The translations under genes were made by a program, and so were the position numbers. This document shows, in pieces, positions 26,971-37,560 of a stretch of DNA of 64,000 nt; position 1 is the stretch's first letter; every line of letters starts with the position of its first letter. The notes under the pieces are model-generated. The model saw only the letters and a program-made list of their open reading frames with translations, was not told where the DNA came from and did no database searches. Origin of the DNA: Paenibacillus phoenicis (lineage in GTDB: Bacteria; Bacillota; Bacilli; Paenibacillales; Paenibacillaceae); the NCBI RefSeq assembly GCF_034718895.1, contig NZ_JAYERP010000001.1, positions 992,001-1,056,000 of the forward strand, given 5' to 3'.

Positions 26971-28068
26971 ATGAGCATGGATTTTATCGAAGCCTTGAAC
27001 GAATTGGAAAGGGAAAAAGGAATCAGCAAGGACATCTTGTTCGAAGCGATCGAAGCCGCGCTGATCTCCAGCTACAAACGTAACTTTAATACGGCGCAAA
27101 ACGTGCGTGTGGATATGAACCGCCATACCGGCGAAATCAAAGTTTATGCGCGCAAGCTTGTCGTAGAAGAAGTCCTTGATCCGCGGACGGAAATTTCACT
27201 GCAGGCAGCCCGTGAGATTAATCCAAACTATCATCTGGACGACATTACTGAAATTGAGGTGACTCCTCGGGACTTCGGCCGGATCGCGGCACAAACGGCG
27301 AAGCAAGTCGTGACGCAGCGCATTCGCGAGGCCGAGCGCGGACTGATCTATAATGCGTTCGTGGAGAAGGAAGAGGACATCGTAACCGGGATCGTACAAC
27401 GTCAGGACTTACGTAACATCTACGTTGATCTTGGCAAGGTGGAAGCCCATTTGCCGCTGAACGAATTGATGCCAAACGAGAAGTTCAAGCACGGCGACCG
27501 GATTAAGGCGTATATTACGAAAGTGGAAAATACGACGAAGGGACCGCAAATTTTGTTGTCCCGTACGCATCCGGGCTTGCTGAAGCGCTTGTTCGAGCTG
27601 GAGGTTCCGGAAATTTTCGACGGAGTCGTGGAGATTCGTTCCGTAGCCCGCGAAGCCGGCTTCCGCTCCAAAATCGCCGTATACTCCCGCAACAGCGAAG
27701 TGGATCCTGTTGGCTCCTGCGTTGGCCCGAAGGGCACGCGTGTGCAAACGATTGTTAACGAGCTGCGCGGAGAGAAAATTGACATCGTTCGTTATTCGGA
27801 AAATGTTGAGGAATATGTAGCCAATGCGCTGAGCCCGTCCAAAGTGCTCGAGGTGCAGGTGTTTGAAGCGGAGAAGATGGCCCGCGTCATCGTGCCGGAT
27901 TACCAGTTGTCCCTGGCGATTGGCATTAAAGGACAGAACGCGCGTCTCGCCGCCAAATTGACCGGTTGGAAAATCGACATCAAGAGCGAAACCCAAGCGG
28001 AAGAGGAATTCGGCAGAGAAAAAACCGATCAAGGCGAAATGCCTCAGGATTCCATCTCCGTGGATTAA
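26971..28068 (+). CDS. nusA: Transcription termination/antitermination factor NusA
   Basis: NusA binds RNA polymerase and modulates pausing, termination and antitermination. The 365-residue protein is the short Bacillus form: an N-terminal polymerase-binding domain with [13 protein letters not shown], an S1 domain at about 135-200, and two KH domains with [11 protein letters not shown] and [15 protein letters not shown]. It lacks the acidic C-terminal repeats of E. coli NusA. GAAAGGGGG precedes the ATG. Confidence 0.96.
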   Translation: MSMDFIEALNELEREKGISKDILFEAIEAALISSYKRNFNTAQNVRVDMNRHTGEIKVYARKLVVEEVLDPRTEISLQAAREINPNYHLDDITEIEVTPRDFGRIAAQTAKQVVTQRIREAERGLIYNAFVEKEEDIVTGIVQRQDLRNIYVDLGKVEAHLPLNELMPNEKFKHGDRIKAYITKVENTTKGPQILLSRTHPGLLKRLFELEVPEIFDGVVEIRSVAREAGFRSKIAVYSRNSEVDPVGSCVGPKGTRVQTIVNELRGEKIDIVRYSENVEEYVANALSPSKVLEVQVFEAEKMARVIVPDYQLSLAIGIKGQNARLAAKLTGWKIDIKSETQAEEEFGREKTDQGEMPQDSISVD

Positions 28069-28083
28069 CGGGAGGTGGCAAGG

Positions 28084-28398
28084 ATGAAGCAAAGAAAAGT
28101 ACCGCTGCGCAAATGCGTAGCTTGCCAGGAAATGATGCCCAAGAAGACGCTGATCCGGATTGTGCGTTCCCCGGAGGGCGAGGTATCGATCGACTTAACG
28201 GGCAAAAAGTCGGGCCGCGGCGCTTATCTCTGCGGCAAGACGGAATGCTTTAAGCTCGCTCATAAATCGCGTGCTCTTGATCGGGCGCTCAAAGCTCCGG
28301 TTGGTAACGAGGTTTATGAACAGCTCGCTCGTGATTTCTTGGCCGTCGAGGATGAATTCCTTGCTGCTCAGGCTCGAGATGAGGATGAAGATGAGTAA
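28084..28398 (+). CDS. ylxR: YlxR family RNA-binding protein (RnpM-like)
   Basis: A small basic protein of 104 residues. The N-terminal mark RKCVACQEMMPK and the GRGAYLCGKTECF segment are typical; the Cys residues resemble a zinc-type cluster. The B. subtilis homologue has been reported as a regulator, and as RnpM it binds RNase P RNA. I choose ATG 28084 because GGAGGTGG lies directly before it; GTG at 28075 overlaps that site. It overlaps ylxQ by eight bases. Confidence 0.88.
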   Translation: MKQRKVPLRKCVACQEMMPKKTLIRIVRSPEGEVSIDLTGKKSGRGAYLCGKTECFKLAHKSRALDRALKAPVGNEVYEQLARDFLAVEDEFLAAQARDEDEDE

Positions 28399-28720
28399 GG
28401 CCCAGCCGTTGTCCGGTCTTGGTCTCGCCATGCGAGCCGGTAAGCTGGTGACAGGGGACGAACTCGTCCTGAAGTCGATTCGTTCAAGAGAAGCCAAGCT
28501 CGTCATCGTTGCGGGGGATGCTTCCGCCAATACACAGAAGAAATTCCGGGACAAATGCGGGACCTACAACATCCCGCTGATCATCGGATTTGACCGTGAA
28601 GCGCTCGGGAGAAGTGTTGGCAAACCGGAACGGGTTGTTCTGGCGATCACCGATCCAGGGTTTACCGAGATGATCCGCAAAGCGATCTTGAAAACATCGG
28701 AGGTGGAGTATATTGAGTAA
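28391..28720 (+). CDS. ylxQ: L7Ae family ribosomal protein (YlxQ, L7A-like)
   Basis: A 109-residue protein of the L7Ae/L30e fold. Marks are [28 protein letters not shown] and the [15 protein letters not shown] stretch. Family members bind kink-turn RNA. The ATG at 28391 has GAGG six bases upstream and overlaps the ylxR stop; the frame extends further upstream inside ylxR without family similarity. The end overlaps the infB start by eight bases. Confidence 0.9.
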   Translation: MSKAQPLSGLGLAMRAGKLVTGDELVLKSIRSREAKLVIVAGDASANTQKKFRDKCGTYNIPLIIGFDREALGRSVGKPERVVLAITDPGFTEMIRKAILKTSEVEYIE

Positions 28721-31280
28721 ACAAGAAAAACAAGATAAGCTCAGGGTGTACGAATACGCTAAATCGCTCAACATGAGCAGCAAAGAAATTATCACGATTC
28801 TTAAGCGTCTGAATATCCCGGTCAACAACCACATGAGCGTCATGGAGAACGATGCAGTAGCCCGTGTGGAACAGTTTTTCAAGGATATTAAAAGCAACGC
28901 GGCGGCGAAACGAGAAAGCTCGGGGCGCAACGATTCCTCTGCCAAATCGCCGGCATCGGCTTCCGCAGGAGGGAGCCAAACACCGAAAGCTACATCCGGA
29001 GAATCTTCCGGTCATCGCGGAGATCAGGGACGCGGCGCAAACGCACCCGTAAAAAACCAAAATCAACAGGAAAAGCAGGTAAGCATGAATAATAAACCAA
29101 AAACAAACCAAACCAATGCAGGTGGCAGTACGGCAGTTCAAGAAAGATCCAGCCGTCCGAACGGCGGCAATCATCAAAACTCACGACCGCAAGGCCAAGG
29201 CGGAGGAAATTCCTCCAGTGCAAACCGGAACCCGCAAGGGAACCGGGGAGCCGGTCAAGGCGGCCAGCGGAATGATAGCGGTCAGCGCCCAGCTCAAGGC
29301 CAAAATAGCGGCGGAAACCGCAGCTTTGCGCCAAGCAACAATTTTGGCGGCGGAAACGGCGGCGGCAAAGGTCAAGGGCAAAGAAAAGGAAATAATAACG
29401 GCGGCAAAAACCAAAGAGGTTACGATGATAACCGCAACGGCGCCAATTTCAAAAATAATCGCGGCGGCAAAGGCGGGCGCGGCAAAGGTGCTCCGCAGCA
29501 GCCTCCACGCGAGAAGATCGACAATACGCCGAAGAAAATTATCGTCCGCGGCACGATGACGGTTGGCGAAACCGCCAAATTGCTGCATAAGGACGCTTCC
29601 GAAGTGATCAAAAAGCTGATGCTGCTCGGCGTCTTGGCAACCATTAACCAAGAGCTTGACCTTGACACGATCCAGCTGCTGGCAAGTGACTACGGCGTTG
29701 AGGTTGAATTGAAAATTCCGGTGGAAGAAGACCGTTTCGAAACGATCGAAGAGGTTGACGATGAGGCAGATCTGAAAGAACGTCCACCAGTCGTTACGAT
29801 CATGGGTCACGTTGACCACGGGAAAACGACGCTGCTGGACGCCATTCGTTCCACCAACGTCACCGGCGGCGAAGCCGGCGGGATCACGCAGCATATCGGG
29901 GCATACCAAGTCGAAATCAACGGCAAGAAGATCACGTTCCTGGATACGCCAGGCCACGAAGCGTTTACAGCGATGCGTGCCCGCGGTGCCCAGTTAACGG
30001 ATATTACGATTATCGTCGTTGCTGCGGATGACGGCGTGATGCCGCAGACGGTCGAAGCGGTGAACCATGCCAAAGCAGCAGGCTTGCCAATTATCGTTGC
30101 TGTGAACAAGATCGACAAACCGGAGGCAAATCCGGATCGAGTGAAGCAAGAATTGACGGAGTATGAGCTTGTGCCGGAAGAATGGGGCGGCGACACGATT
30201 TTCGTCAATGTCTCTGCGAAGCAAAAAATCGGCTTGGAAAACCTGCTCGAAATGATTCTGCTGGTAGCCGAAGTGAACGAGTACAAAGCCAACCCGGATA
30301 AACGCGCTCGCGGTGCGGTCATCGAAGCCGAGCTCGATAAAACCCGCGGTCCGGTAGCTCGCGTGTTGGTACAGCACGGAACGTTGAAGGTCGGCGACGC
30401 CTTCGTTGCAGGGAACTGCTTCGGCCGCGTCCGCGCGATGGTTAACGATCGCGGGCGCCGCTTGAAAGAAGCAGGTCCGTCGACGCCGGTGGAAATTACC
30501 GGTCTGACGGAGGTACCGCAAGCCGGCGATCCGTTTATGGTCTTCGAGGACGAACGCAAAGCGCGGTCGATCGCGGACAAACGGGCTACGATGCAGCGTC
30601 AATCCGATTTGGGTGCCAATACGCGCGTTACACTGGATGATCTGTTCCGCCATATCAAGGAAGGCGAAATCAAGGATCTCAACGTGATCATCAAAGCCGA
30701 CGTGCAAGGTTCGGTTGAAGCGCTCAGAGGCGCACTCGAGAAGATCGAAGTCGAAGGCGTTCGTGTCAAGATTATCCACAGCGGGGCCGGTGCGATTACC
30801 GAATCCGATGTCATCTTGGCGGCGGCTTCGAACGCGATTATCATCGGGTTCAACGTCCGTCCGGACAACCAAACGAAAGCGACAGCGGAGCAAGAGAAGG
30901 TTGACATCCGCTTGCACCGCGTCATTTACAACGCAATCGAAGAGATCGAGCAAGCGATGAAAGGGATGCTTGATCCGGTTTATAAAGAGTCGGTTATCGG
31001 TCACGCGGAAGTCCGTAATACGTTCAAGATCAGCAAGGTCGGAACGATTGCAGGCTGTATGGTGACTTCCGGTAAAATTACCCGTACGGCGGAAGTCCGC
31101 TTGATTCGTGACGGAATCGTCGTATACGAAGGCAAAATCGATTCGCTCAAACGTTTCAAGGACGACGCGAAGGAAGTTGCTCAAGGTTACGAGTGCGGGA
31201 TTACCTTGGACAATTACAACGACATTAAAGAAGGCGACGTCATTGAAGCGTTCGTCATGGAAACTGTTGAACCGAAGTAA
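28713..31280 (+). CDS. infB: Translation initiation factor IF-2
   Basis: IF-2 places initiator tRNA on the ribosome with GTP. The 855-residue protein has a first IF2N module ([17 protein letters not shown], seen as [13 protein letters not shown]), a long low-complexity Gly/Asn/Gln region at about residues 65-265, a second IF2N module, then the G domain with GHVDHGKTT near residue 366, DTPGHEAF and NKIDKPEA, and the C-terminal tRNA-binding domains. Start is TTG at 28713 with CGGAGGTGG upstream. An internal ATG at 29085 could give a shorter form like IF-2 beta. Confidence 0.96.
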   Translation: MSKQEKQDKLRVYEYAKSLNMSSKEIITILKRLNIPVNNHMSVMENDAVARVEQFFKDIKSNAAAKRESSGRNDSSAKSPASASAGGSQTPKATSGESSGHRGDQGRGANAPVKNQNQQEKQVSMNNKPKTNQTNAGGSTAVQERSSRPNGGNHQNSRPQGQGGGNSSSANRNPQGNRGAGQGGQRNDSGQRPAQGQNSGGNRSFAPSNNFGGGNGGGKGQGQRKGNNNGGKNQRGYDDNRNGANFKNNRGGKGGRGKGAPQQPPREKIDNTPKKIIVRGTMTVGETAKLLHKDASEVIKKLMLLGVLATINQELDLDTIQLLASDYGVEVELKIPVEEDRFETIEEVDDEADLKERPPVVTIMGHVDHGKTTLLDAIRSTNVTGGEAGGITQHIGAYQVEINGKKITFLDTPGHEAFTAMRARGAQLTDITIIVVAADDGVMPQTVEAVNHAKAAGLPIIVAVNKIDKPEANPDRVKQELTEYELVPEEWGGDTIFVNVSAKQKIGLENLLEMILLVAEVNEYKANPDKRARGAVIEAELDKTRGPVARVLVQHGTLKVGDAFVAGNCFGRVRAMVNDRGRRLKEAGPSTPVEITGLTEVPQAGDPFMVFEDERKARSIADKRATMQRQSDLGANTRVTLDDLFRHIKEGEIKDLNVIIKADVQGSVEALRGALEKIEVEGVRVKIIHSGAGAITESDVILAAASNAIIIGFNVRPDNQTKATAEQEKVDIRLHRVIYNAIEEIEQAMKGMLDPVYKESVIGHAEVRNTFKISKVGTIAGCMVTSGKITRTAEVRLIRDGIVVYEGKIDSLKRFKDDAKEVAQGYECGITLDNYNDIKEGDVIEAFVMETVEPK

Positions 31281-31294
31281 GGTGGGTGTCTAAA

Positions 31295-31648
31295 ATGGCC
31301 AAAAATCGTACCGGCCGCGTAGGCGAACAGATTAAGAAAGAACTTAGTGTGCTCATCCAGAGTGAACTGAAAGATCCGCGCATCGGTTTTGTCACGGTGA
31401 CCGGGGTCGATGTGACAAATGATTTGTCGCAGGCCAAAGTTTACCTCAGCGTATTTGGCGACGAGGAGCAGAAGAACGAATCTTTAAAAGGGCTGGAGAA
31501 AGCGACCGGCTTCCTGCGCACCGAAATTGGCAAACGAATTCGGCTGCGCCACACGCCGGAGCTGATTTTCAAAATCGACGAATCTATCGCTTACGGCAGC
31601 CGGATAGAGAAGCTTCTCGGCGAAATTACGCAAGAGCACAAAGAATGA
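31295..31648 (+). CDS. rbfA: Ribosome-binding factor A
   Basis: RbfA is a KH-like 30S maturation and cold-response factor. The 117-residue protein has [24 protein letters not shown] (seen as [16 protein letters not shown]), the AKVYLSVFG strand and [15 protein letters not shown]. Start ATG 31295 has AAGGTGG nine bases upstream. It follows infB after 14 bases, as in most bacteria. Confidence 0.94.
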   Translation: MAKNRTGRVGEQIKKELSVLIQSELKDPRIGFVTVTGVDVTNDLSQAKVYLSVFGDEEQKNESLKGLEKATGFLRTEIGKRIRLRHTPELIFKIDESIAYGSRIEKLLGEITQEHKE

Positions 31649-31733
31649 AATATGAAAGGGAATCGATAACTCATCTGCCACCCTTGAATGAAGATGAGCG
31701 GATGAGTTTTGTAGGTCCCTAAAGGAGACGGCA

Positions 31734-32714
31734 ATGCAGACGACCTATGAAAGGGAGCTGAGTCAGACCAAGGAGTTCCTGACTCAGAATGATCATTTCC
31801 TAATTGTGTCGCATGTTCAGCCGGACGGTGACGCAGTCAGTTCCACCCTTGCGGTGGGCTGGCTTCTGTCATGTCTGGGTAAAAAATTCGTGATGGTCAA
31901 CGAAGGCCCGATCCCAAAGCGGATGCATTATTTGTGGCATGCGGACGAGATTCTCGATTTGTCGGTGACGCCGCTTGACCGCAAATTTGATCATGTGATT
32001 TGCGTGGACTGCGCGGATTTCAAACGGGTTGGCACGACGCATGAATGGTTTGCCGAAGGGGCACGACTGCTGAACATCGACCACCATCCGACCAACGACC
32101 ACTACGGCTCGGTGAATCTTGTAGTGCCAAATGCGGCGGCGACCGCTGAAATTTTGTTTGATCTGATCAACTATATGGGTCTGCCGTTGGATGAAACGAT
32201 AGCAACGGTGCTTTATACCGGACTGCTGACGGATACCGGCGGGTTCCGGTACTCCAACATGTCGCCGAAGGTGATGGCGGCTGCCTCCAAACTGCTGGAA
32301 TACGGCGTGGACGGTCCCGCTTTATCCGAATTGCTGCTAGAGCAAATGACGCTTCCGCAGCTGCGTTTGCTGACTCGGGCTTTAAACGGTCTTCAGCTTA
32401 CGGAAGACGGGAAGATTGGCTGGGTATCGGTTACAGATGAGGACCTGAAGGCGACTGGCGCCGTTCACGAGGATATGGAAGGCATCGTCAACTATCCGCG
32501 AAATATCCAAGGGGTCGAAGTAGGCCTGTTGTTTAAAGTCATTAACGAACAAGCCATAAAGGTGAGCATGCGCTCGGCGGGAAAAGTTGACGTGGCCAAG
32601 GTGGCCCAAAGCTTTGGCGGCGGCGGCCATGTCCGGGCCGCGGGTGCTCGCATTGAAGGGACCCTAGACACGGTTGTCCCTAGAGTGTTGGAACAAGTGA
32701 GGCTGCAGCTATGA
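31734..32714 (+). CDS. nrnA: NrnA-type DHH phosphoesterase (oligoribonuclease / pAp phosphatase)
   Basis: NrnA degrades very short RNAs and dephosphorylates pAp. The 326-residue protein has the DHH domain with VQPDGDAVSS, VDCADFKRVG, the name motif IDHHPTNDHYG, TGLLTDTGGFRY, and the DHHA1 substrate-binding end GGGGHVRAAGA. AAAGGAG precedes the ATG. Its stop overlaps the truB start as ATGA. Confidence 0.92.
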   Translation: MQTTYERELSQTKEFLTQNDHFLIVSHVQPDGDAVSSTLAVGWLLSCLGKKFVMVNEGPIPKRMHYLWHADEILDLSVTPLDRKFDHVICVDCADFKRVGTTHEWFAEGARLLNIDHHPTNDHYGSVNLVVPNAAATAEILFDLINYMGLPLDETIATVLYTGLLTDTGGFRYSNMSPKVMAAASKLLEYGVDGPALSELLLEQMTLPQLRLLTRALNGLQLTEDGKIGWVSVTDEDLKATGAVHEDMEGIVNYPRNIQGVEVGLLFKVINEQAIKVSMRSAGKVDVAKVAQSFGGGGHVRAAGARIEGTLDTVVPRVLEQVRLQL

Positions 32715-33628
32715 ACGCATACGAAGGCATTTTGCCCATCCACAAGCCGGCCGGTTTTACATCGCATGACGTGGTTGCCAAATGCCGGGGGATTTTGAAA
32801 ATGAAGCGGATCGGCCATACGGGTACGTTAGACCCGGCGGTCACCGGAGTGCTGCCTCTATGCCTGGGCCGTGCAACGCGAATGGTGGAGTATTTGCAGG
32901 ACTTGCCGAAGGAATACGAAGCGACCTTGGTGCTTGGCGTTGCGACCGATACAGAGGACATGACCGGCGAAATCATCGAACAGGTAAATGAGGTTCAGGT
33001 GACGGAAGAGGACGTACGGCGCGTGTTGTCCCGTTTTGTTGGCACGATCTCGCAAATTCCGCCGATGTATTCGGCGCTGAAGCAAGACGGTAAACGTCTG
33101 TATGAACTGGCACGGGAAGGGAAGACCGTGGAGCGTAAGCCCCGGGAAGTCACAATCTATCAATTGGAGCTGCTTGCTTTTCATCCGGAGGGGCCGCATC
33201 CGCGGATCTCTTTTCGTGCGTTATGCTCCAAAGGAACTTATATCCGTACGCTCTGCGTTGATATCGGACGTGCACTAGGCGTGCCTGCAGCGATGACGGA
33301 GCTGAAGCGGACGATGTCGGCGGGGATCACGGAGTCGCATTGTCTGACGCTGGATGAGGTGGCCCGCCACGCGGCAAGCGGATCGCTGCAAGATTATTTA
33401 CTGCCGGTCGATCGAGCTGTTCAGCATTTGCCGGCTCACACGGTTGCTGCCGAGAAGGTCAAGGCAGCATTGCAAGGTCAGCGGCTGTCCCCCTCTGTGG
33501 TCTCTCCGGCGGTTAAGCGCGGAGAGACCCTGCGGCTGTACAGCCCCGAACAGCAATTTTTAGGCATCTTCCGGGTAGAAGAGGGAACGAAGGCCGTGAA
33601 GGCGGTTAAAGTGTTTTTACCCGAATAG
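32711..33628 (+). CDS. truB: tRNA pseudouridine-55 synthase
   Basis: TruB makes pseudouridine 55 in the T arm of tRNAs. The 305-residue protein has the motif GHTGTLDPAVTGVLPLCLG with catalytic Asp (seen as GTLDPAVTGVLP), the PPMYSALKQDGKRLYELAR block and the LCSKGTYIRTLCVDIG motif. A PUA-like domain forms the C-terminus. It is coupled to nrnA by a four-base overlap. Confidence 0.95.
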   Translation: MNAYEGILPIHKPAGFTSHDVVAKCRGILKMKRIGHTGTLDPAVTGVLPLCLGRATRMVEYLQDLPKEYEATLVLGVATDTEDMTGEIIEQVNEVQVTEEDVRRVLSRFVGTISQIPPMYSALKQDGKRLYELAREGKTVERKPREVTIYQLELLAFHPEGPHPRISFRALCSKGTYIRTLCVDIGRALGVPAAMTELKRTMSAGITESHCLTLDEVARHAASGSLQDYLLPVDRAVQHLPAHTVAAEKVKAALQGQRLSPSVVSPAVKRGETLRLYSPEQQFLGIFRVEEGTKAVKAVKVFLPE

Positions 33629-33673
33629 CCTCAAGAAATGCGCATTCCGAGGGAAATTGCAGGTGACACGATC

Positions 33674-34618
33674 ATGGAAACGATACATTTATCATATCCA
33701 CTAAATGAACGATTTATAGAACAACATGCCCGTCCGCAAGTGCTGGCGATCGGCCAATTTGACGGCCTTCACCTGGGACATGCCAGCGTGATTGATTCGG
33801 CTGTCCGGTTGGCTGGCGAACTAGGTCTTCCTGCCTCCGTCATGACTTTTCATCCCCATCCGAAGGAAGTTATGAAAAAAGGCGACTACGACGGATATTT
33901 GACGCCGCCGAAGGAGAAGGAGCGTATTCTGCGCGAGATGGGCGTGGATTACGTATATATCGTTGAATTCAACGATGCCTTCTCGCGGGTAAGTCCGCAG
34001 AACTTCGTTTCCGGCATCCTGGTGCCGCTTCAGGTGCACACCGCGGTGGTTGGCTTTGACTTCCGTTACGGCTACCGGGGCGAAGGGGATGCGAGCATGC
34101 TGCGTGAATTGAGCGGCAACGTCCTTGACGTGCACACCGTGCCGCCGTTCCTGATCGACGGGGAGAAGGTCAGCAGTTCAGGGATTCGCAAAGCGCTGCA
34201 GGAAGGGAAGATTGAGCTAGCGAATCGTTGGCTTGGGCGGACGTATACGCTGAGAGGGACGGTCATGCACGGCGAGAAACGCGGCCGCCAGCTCGGATTC
34301 CCTACAGCCAATCTGAAGCTGGCGGAGCACTACGTCGTCCCGGCCAGCGGGGTCTACGCCGTGCGAGTTACGCGCGAAGGTACGACGTACTCCGGCGTGA
34401 TGAACGTTGGGGTTAAGCCAACCTTTCATGAGAACGGCAAAATCTTTTGGCTGGAAGCCCATCTGTTTGATTTTTCCGGCGAGATTTATGACGAAAGCTT
34501 GTCTGTGGAATTAGTTCATTATATTCGGGCGGAGCGCAAGTTCGGCTCCCTGGATGAGCTGATCGCTCAAATTGGACAGGATGCGGAAACGGCTAAACGA
34601 TTGCTGAAAGATTCCTGA
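33674..34618 (+). CDS. ribF: Bifunctional riboflavin kinase / FAD synthetase
   Basis: RibF converts riboflavin to FMN and then FAD. The adenylyltransferase domain has the IGQFDGLHLGHASVI nucleotide-binding motif and VVGFDFRYGYRGEGD; the C-terminal kinase domain has KRGRQLGFPTANL and GVMNVGVKPTF. I choose ATG 33674 with AGGTGA seven bases upstream, giving 314 residues; the frame is open from 33638 but lacks a good site there. The gene is called ribC in B. subtilis. Confidence 0.94.
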   Translation: METIHLSYPLNERFIEQHARPQVLAIGQFDGLHLGHASVIDSAVRLAGELGLPASVMTFHPHPKEVMKKGDYDGYLTPPKEKERILREMGVDYVYIVEFNDAFSRVSPQNFVSGILVPLQVHTAVVGFDFRYGYRGEGDASMLRELSGNVLDVHTVPPFLIDGEKVSSSGIRKALQEGKIELANRWLGRTYTLRGTVMHGEKRGRQLGFPTANLKLAEHYVVPASGVYAVRVTREGTTYSGVMNVGVKPTFHENGKIFWLEAHLFDFSGEIYDESLSVELVHYIRAERKFGSLDELIAQIGQDAETAKRLLKDS

Positions 34619-34637
34619 TAACTAAACCGATCCGGCA

Positions 34638-34666
34638 TTTACTTTGCCCATCGGCTGTGGTATACT
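34638..34666 (+). promoter_or_regulatory. Extended -10 sigma-A promoter for rpsO
   Basis: -35 TTTACT (34638-34643), 17-base spacer, -10 TATACT (34661-34666) with TGG directly upstream. It lies in the ribF-rpsO gap and should drive rpsO. Confidence 0.78.
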
Positions 34667-34791
34667 ATGTAACGTTGTCATGCGGAAGAACTTTGCTTTT
34701 TCCAATCGGCAGCGAGAACCTTGGCTTGGTTGCACGGTTTCACCGCCGGCGACGAGGCTAACGGCGATTTGAGATAAAGGAGGTGAACAGG
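34667..34791 (+). promoter_or_regulatory. rpsO leader, possible S15 autoregulatory RNA
   Basis: A leader of about 115 bases holds several short inverted repeats, such as AACC/GGTT near 34715-34730, ahead of the perfect ribosome binding site AAAGGAGGTGA (34777-34786). S15 controls its own mRNA by leader binding in several bacteria; I have not matched a known S15 leader class here. Confidence 0.4.
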
Positions 34792-35061
34792 ATGGCATTG
34801 ACTCAAGAACGTAAACAACAATTGATCCAAGAGCACAGAACTCATGAGTCCGATACCGGATCCCCTGAGGTGCAAATTGCTATCCTTACGGAGAACATCG
34901 TGAATTTGACGGACCACTTGCGTACACACAAGAAGGACCATCATTCCCGTCGCGGTCTTCTGAAGATGGTTGGTCAACGTCGGAAATTGTTGGCTTACTT
35001 GAAGAACAAAGACGTAAATCGTTACTCCGCTTTGATCGAGAAACTTGGATTGCGTCGTTAA
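34792..35061 (+). CDS. rpsO: 30S ribosomal protein S15
   Basis: S15 is a primary 16S rRNA-binding protein. The 89-residue protein has [20 protein letters not shown] (seen as [11 protein letters not shown]), the [15 protein letters not shown] motif and the end [12 protein letters not shown]. Start ATG 34792 follows AAAGGAGGTGA; an upstream in-frame start lies within that site. Codon use is biased as in other ribosomal genes. Confidence 0.97.
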   Translation: MALTQERKQQLIQEHRTHESDTGSPEVQIAILTENIVNLTDHLRTHKKDHHSRRGLLKMVGQRRKLLAYLKNKDVNRYSALIEKLGLRR

Positions 35062-35077
35062 TTAAACAAGTTTGTAT

Positions 35078-35143
35078 AAAAGCAGCCTAGTTGCATGGCG
35101 GACGCTGGCGAAGCGTGCGGTGTGCGGCCGGGTTGCTTTTTAC
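35078..35143 (+). terminator. Terminator after rpsO
   Basis: AAAAGCAGCC pairs with GGTTGCTTTTT around a GC-rich inner stem-loop. It lies 16 bases after the rpsO stop. Confidence 0.75.
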
Positions 35144-35176
35144 AAATTAGGCTTTGTTGCGATAAGCTTTCATGAA

Positions 35177-35201
35177 GAGCTCCGTCAGGAGCTTTTGTTA
35201 T
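35177..35201 (+). terminator. Second small terminator before pnp
   Basis: Hairpin AGCTCC-GTCA-GGAGCT followed by TTTTG. With the hairpin 35 bases upstream it forms a tandem pair separating rpsO from pnp. Confidence 0.65.
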
Positions 35202-35305
35202 GAGGACATTCTTCTGCGCCAGCGCCGCTTCTCATTATGAATTGGTGAAAAGCAGGAAATAATGAACTCAGTACCGAACTTGTATTGGTGATAAGGAGGG
35301 ATTTC

Positions 35306-37414
35306 ATGCAGACTGAAGTGAGAATGGATTTGGGAGGAAGACCTCTCATTCTGGAAACCGGCCGATTGGCAAAGCAAGCCAATGCGGCTGTCATGGTTCG
35401 CTACGGCGATACGGCGGTGCTTTGTACGGTTACGGCTTCTTCGGAACCTAAGGATTTGGACTTTTTTCCGTTAACCGTCAATTATGAAGAGAAACTGTAT
35501 GCAGTCGGTAAAATTCCCGGCGGCTTTATTAAACGGGAAGGACGTCCGAGTGAAAAAGCGATTCTGGCCAGCCGTTTGACCGACCGTCCAATTCGCCCGC
35601 TCTTTCCGGAAGGCTTCCGTAACGATGTGCAAATCGTAAACTTAGTCATGAGTGTGGATCAGGATTGCGAACCGGAAATTGCCGCAATGATTGGGACTTC
35701 TGCAGCGCTGAGCATTTCCGATGTTCCGTTTAACGGGCCGATCGGCGGCGTAGCTGTAGGCCGGGTGAACGGGGAATTCGTCATTAATCCGGACGTGGCA
35801 CAGCAGGAAGCCAGCGACATTTACGTCGTGGTTGCCGGAACGAAGGACGCCATCATGATGGTGGAAGCGGAAGCGAATGAAGTTCCAGAAGAGGTTATGC
35901 TTGAGGCCATTATGTTTGGCCATGAAGAGATCAAAAAGATCGTTGCCGTCATTGAAGATCTCGTAAAAGTGGCCGGCAAAGAGAAGATGCAGGTGCAGCT
36001 GCATACGGTGAATGAAGAAGTGAACCGTGAGGTTCGCGCTTATGCCCAGGATCGCTTGATTGAAGCCGTGAAGATCGCAGAGAAGCATGCACGTCAGGAT
36101 GCGATTGACGCCATTAACGACGAAACGGTGGCTCATTTCGAAGAGAAATACATAGAAACGCCGGAGCTGCTCGCCGATGTGAAGGAAGTGCTTCACGACA
36201 TCGTTAAGGAAGAAGTGCGCCGGTTGATCACCCATGAAAAAGTACGCCCTGACGGTCGTAAACTGGACGAGATTCGTCCAATTGAATGCGATATCAGCTT
36301 GCTGCCGCGTACGCATGGCTCCGGTCTGTTCACGCGCGGACAAACGCAAGCGCTGAGCATCTGTACACTTGGGGCATTGGGCGATGTTCAAATTCTCGAC
36401 GGGATCGACCTCGAAGAGTCGAAACGCTTCATGCACCACTACAACTTCCCGCCGTTCAGCGTTGGTGAAGCTCGTCCATTGCGGGCTCCAGGCCGCCGCG
36501 AAATCGGTCACGGCGCATTGGGCGAACGCGCGTTGTCGAAGGTTATTCCGCCGGAATCCGAATTCCCTTATACGATTCGTCTCGTATCGGAAGTTTTGGA
36601 ATCCAACGGTTCGACCTCGCAGGCGAGCATTTGCGCTAGCACGCTGGCGATGATGGATGCAGGCGTACCGATCAAAGCTCCGGTTGCCGGGGTTGCCATG
36701 GGGCTGATCAAAGACGGCGAGCATGTGTCGATCTTGACCGACATCCAAGGGATGGAAGACCATCTCGGCGATATGGACTTTAAAGTAGCCGGTACCGCGG
36801 AAGGCGTTACGGCCATCCAAATGGATATCAAAATTGACGGCATTGACCGGCAAATTTTGTCCGACGCTTTGAAGCAAGCAAGAGAAGGTCGATTGTTTAT
36901 CTTGTCCAAAATGATGGAACGGATCCAGAAGCCGAAGGAGCATCTGTCCCCTTACGCGCCGAAGATCACCATCATGCAAATCAATCCGGACAAAATCCGC
37001 GATGTCATCGGGGCCGGCGGCAAGATCATCAACAAGATTATCGAGGAAACCGGCGTGAAGATCGATATCGAGCAGGATGGCCGCGTGTACATCGCTTCTA
37101 CCAATGAAGAGATGAACAACAAAGCGCGTTCGATCATTGAAGGGATCGTCAAAGAAGTGGTGGTCGGTGAGATTTACGTCGGGACCGTCAAACGGATCGA
37201 GAAATTTGGTGCATTCGTTGAGATTCTGCCGGGTAAAGACGGCTTAGTGCATATTTCGCAGCTCTCGACGGAACGCGTTGCCAAGGTCGAAGACGTTGTG
37301 GCGATCGGCGATACGGTAACGGTGAAAGTGACCGAGATCGACAACCAAGGACGGATCAATCTTTCCCGCAAAGCGGTATTAACCGCCGAAACGGACAAAA
37401 CTCCATCCAAATAA
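35306..37414 (+). CDS. pnp: Polyribonucleotide nucleotidyltransferase (PNPase)
   Basis: PNPase degrades RNA 3' to 5' with phosphate. The 702-residue protein has two RNase PH domains (first with [14 protein letters not shown] and [12 protein letters not shown]; second with [16 protein letters not shown] and the catalytic [16 protein letters not shown], seen as [11 protein letters not shown]), a helical domain between them, a KH domain with [15 protein letters not shown], and a C-terminal S1 domain ([18 protein letters not shown]). Start ATG 35306 has AAGGAGGG five bases upstream. Confidence 0.97.
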   Translation: MQTEVRMDLGGRPLILETGRLAKQANAAVMVRYGDTAVLCTVTASSEPKDLDFFPLTVNYEEKLYAVGKIPGGFIKREGRPSEKAILASRLTDRPIRPLFPEGFRNDVQIVNLVMSVDQDCEPEIAAMIGTSAALSISDVPFNGPIGGVAVGRVNGEFVINPDVAQQEASDIYVVVAGTKDAIMMVEAEANEVPEEVMLEAIMFGHEEIKKIVAVIEDLVKVAGKEKMQVQLHTVNEEVNREVRAYAQDRLIEAVKIAEKHARQDAIDAINDETVAHFEEKYIETPELLADVKEVLHDIVKEEVRRLITHEKVRPDGRKLDEIRPIECDISLLPRTHGSGLFTRGQTQALSICTLGALGDVQILDGIDLEESKRFMHHYNFPPFSVGEARPLRAPGRREIGHGALGERALSKVIPPESEFPYTIRLVSEVLESNGSTSQASICASTLAMMDAGVPIKAPVAGVAMGLIKDGEHVSILTDIQGMEDHLGDMDFKVAGTAEGVTAIQMDIKIDGIDRQILSDALKQAREGRLFILSKMMERIQKPKEHLSPYAPKITIMQINPDKIRDVIGAGGKIINKIIEETGVKIDIEQDGRVYIASTNEEMNNKARSIIEGIVKEVVVGEIYVGTVKRIEKFGAFVEILPGKDGLVHISQLSTERVAKVEDVVAIGDTVTVKVTEIDNQGRINLSRKAVLTAETDKTPSK

Positions 37415-37450
37415 ATGAGATAACATATCGACGCAGGCAACCCTTGCGGG

Positions 37451-37487
37451 AAAAGAGACAGAATAATTAAATTCTGGCTCTTTTTTA
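37451..37487 (+). terminator. Rho-independent terminator after pnp
   Basis: AAAAGAG-ACAGAAT pairs with ATTCTG-GCTCTTTTTT around an AATTAA loop. It stands 36 bases after the pnp stop. Confidence 0.85.
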
Positions 37488-37497
37488 TTGCGTTCGC

Positions 37498-37524
37498 ATA
37501 TCCCTGGGCTTGTCAACATATGAT
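37498..37524 (+). promoter_or_regulatory. Possible sigma-E-type promoter for the YlxY-like gene
   Basis: ATA (37498-37500), 16-base spacer, then CATATGAT (37517-37524), close to the sporulation sigma-E -10 pattern CATAnnnT. It lies after the pnp terminator and 36 bases before the gene. The match is short, so this is tentative. Confidence 0.35.
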
Positions 37525-37560
37525 GGGGACAAAAACCGTTTAAGGGGATGAGCTGTTAGC

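Noticed and set aside
29994..31184. 396-codon minus-strand frame inside infB
   Set aside because: Shadow of the IF-2 G domain and tRNA-binding domains; no family motifs.
35642..36979. 445-codon minus-strand frame inside pnp
   Set aside because: Shadow of pnp codon bias; no start signals and no protein family resemblance, while PNPase motifs are complete on the + strand.
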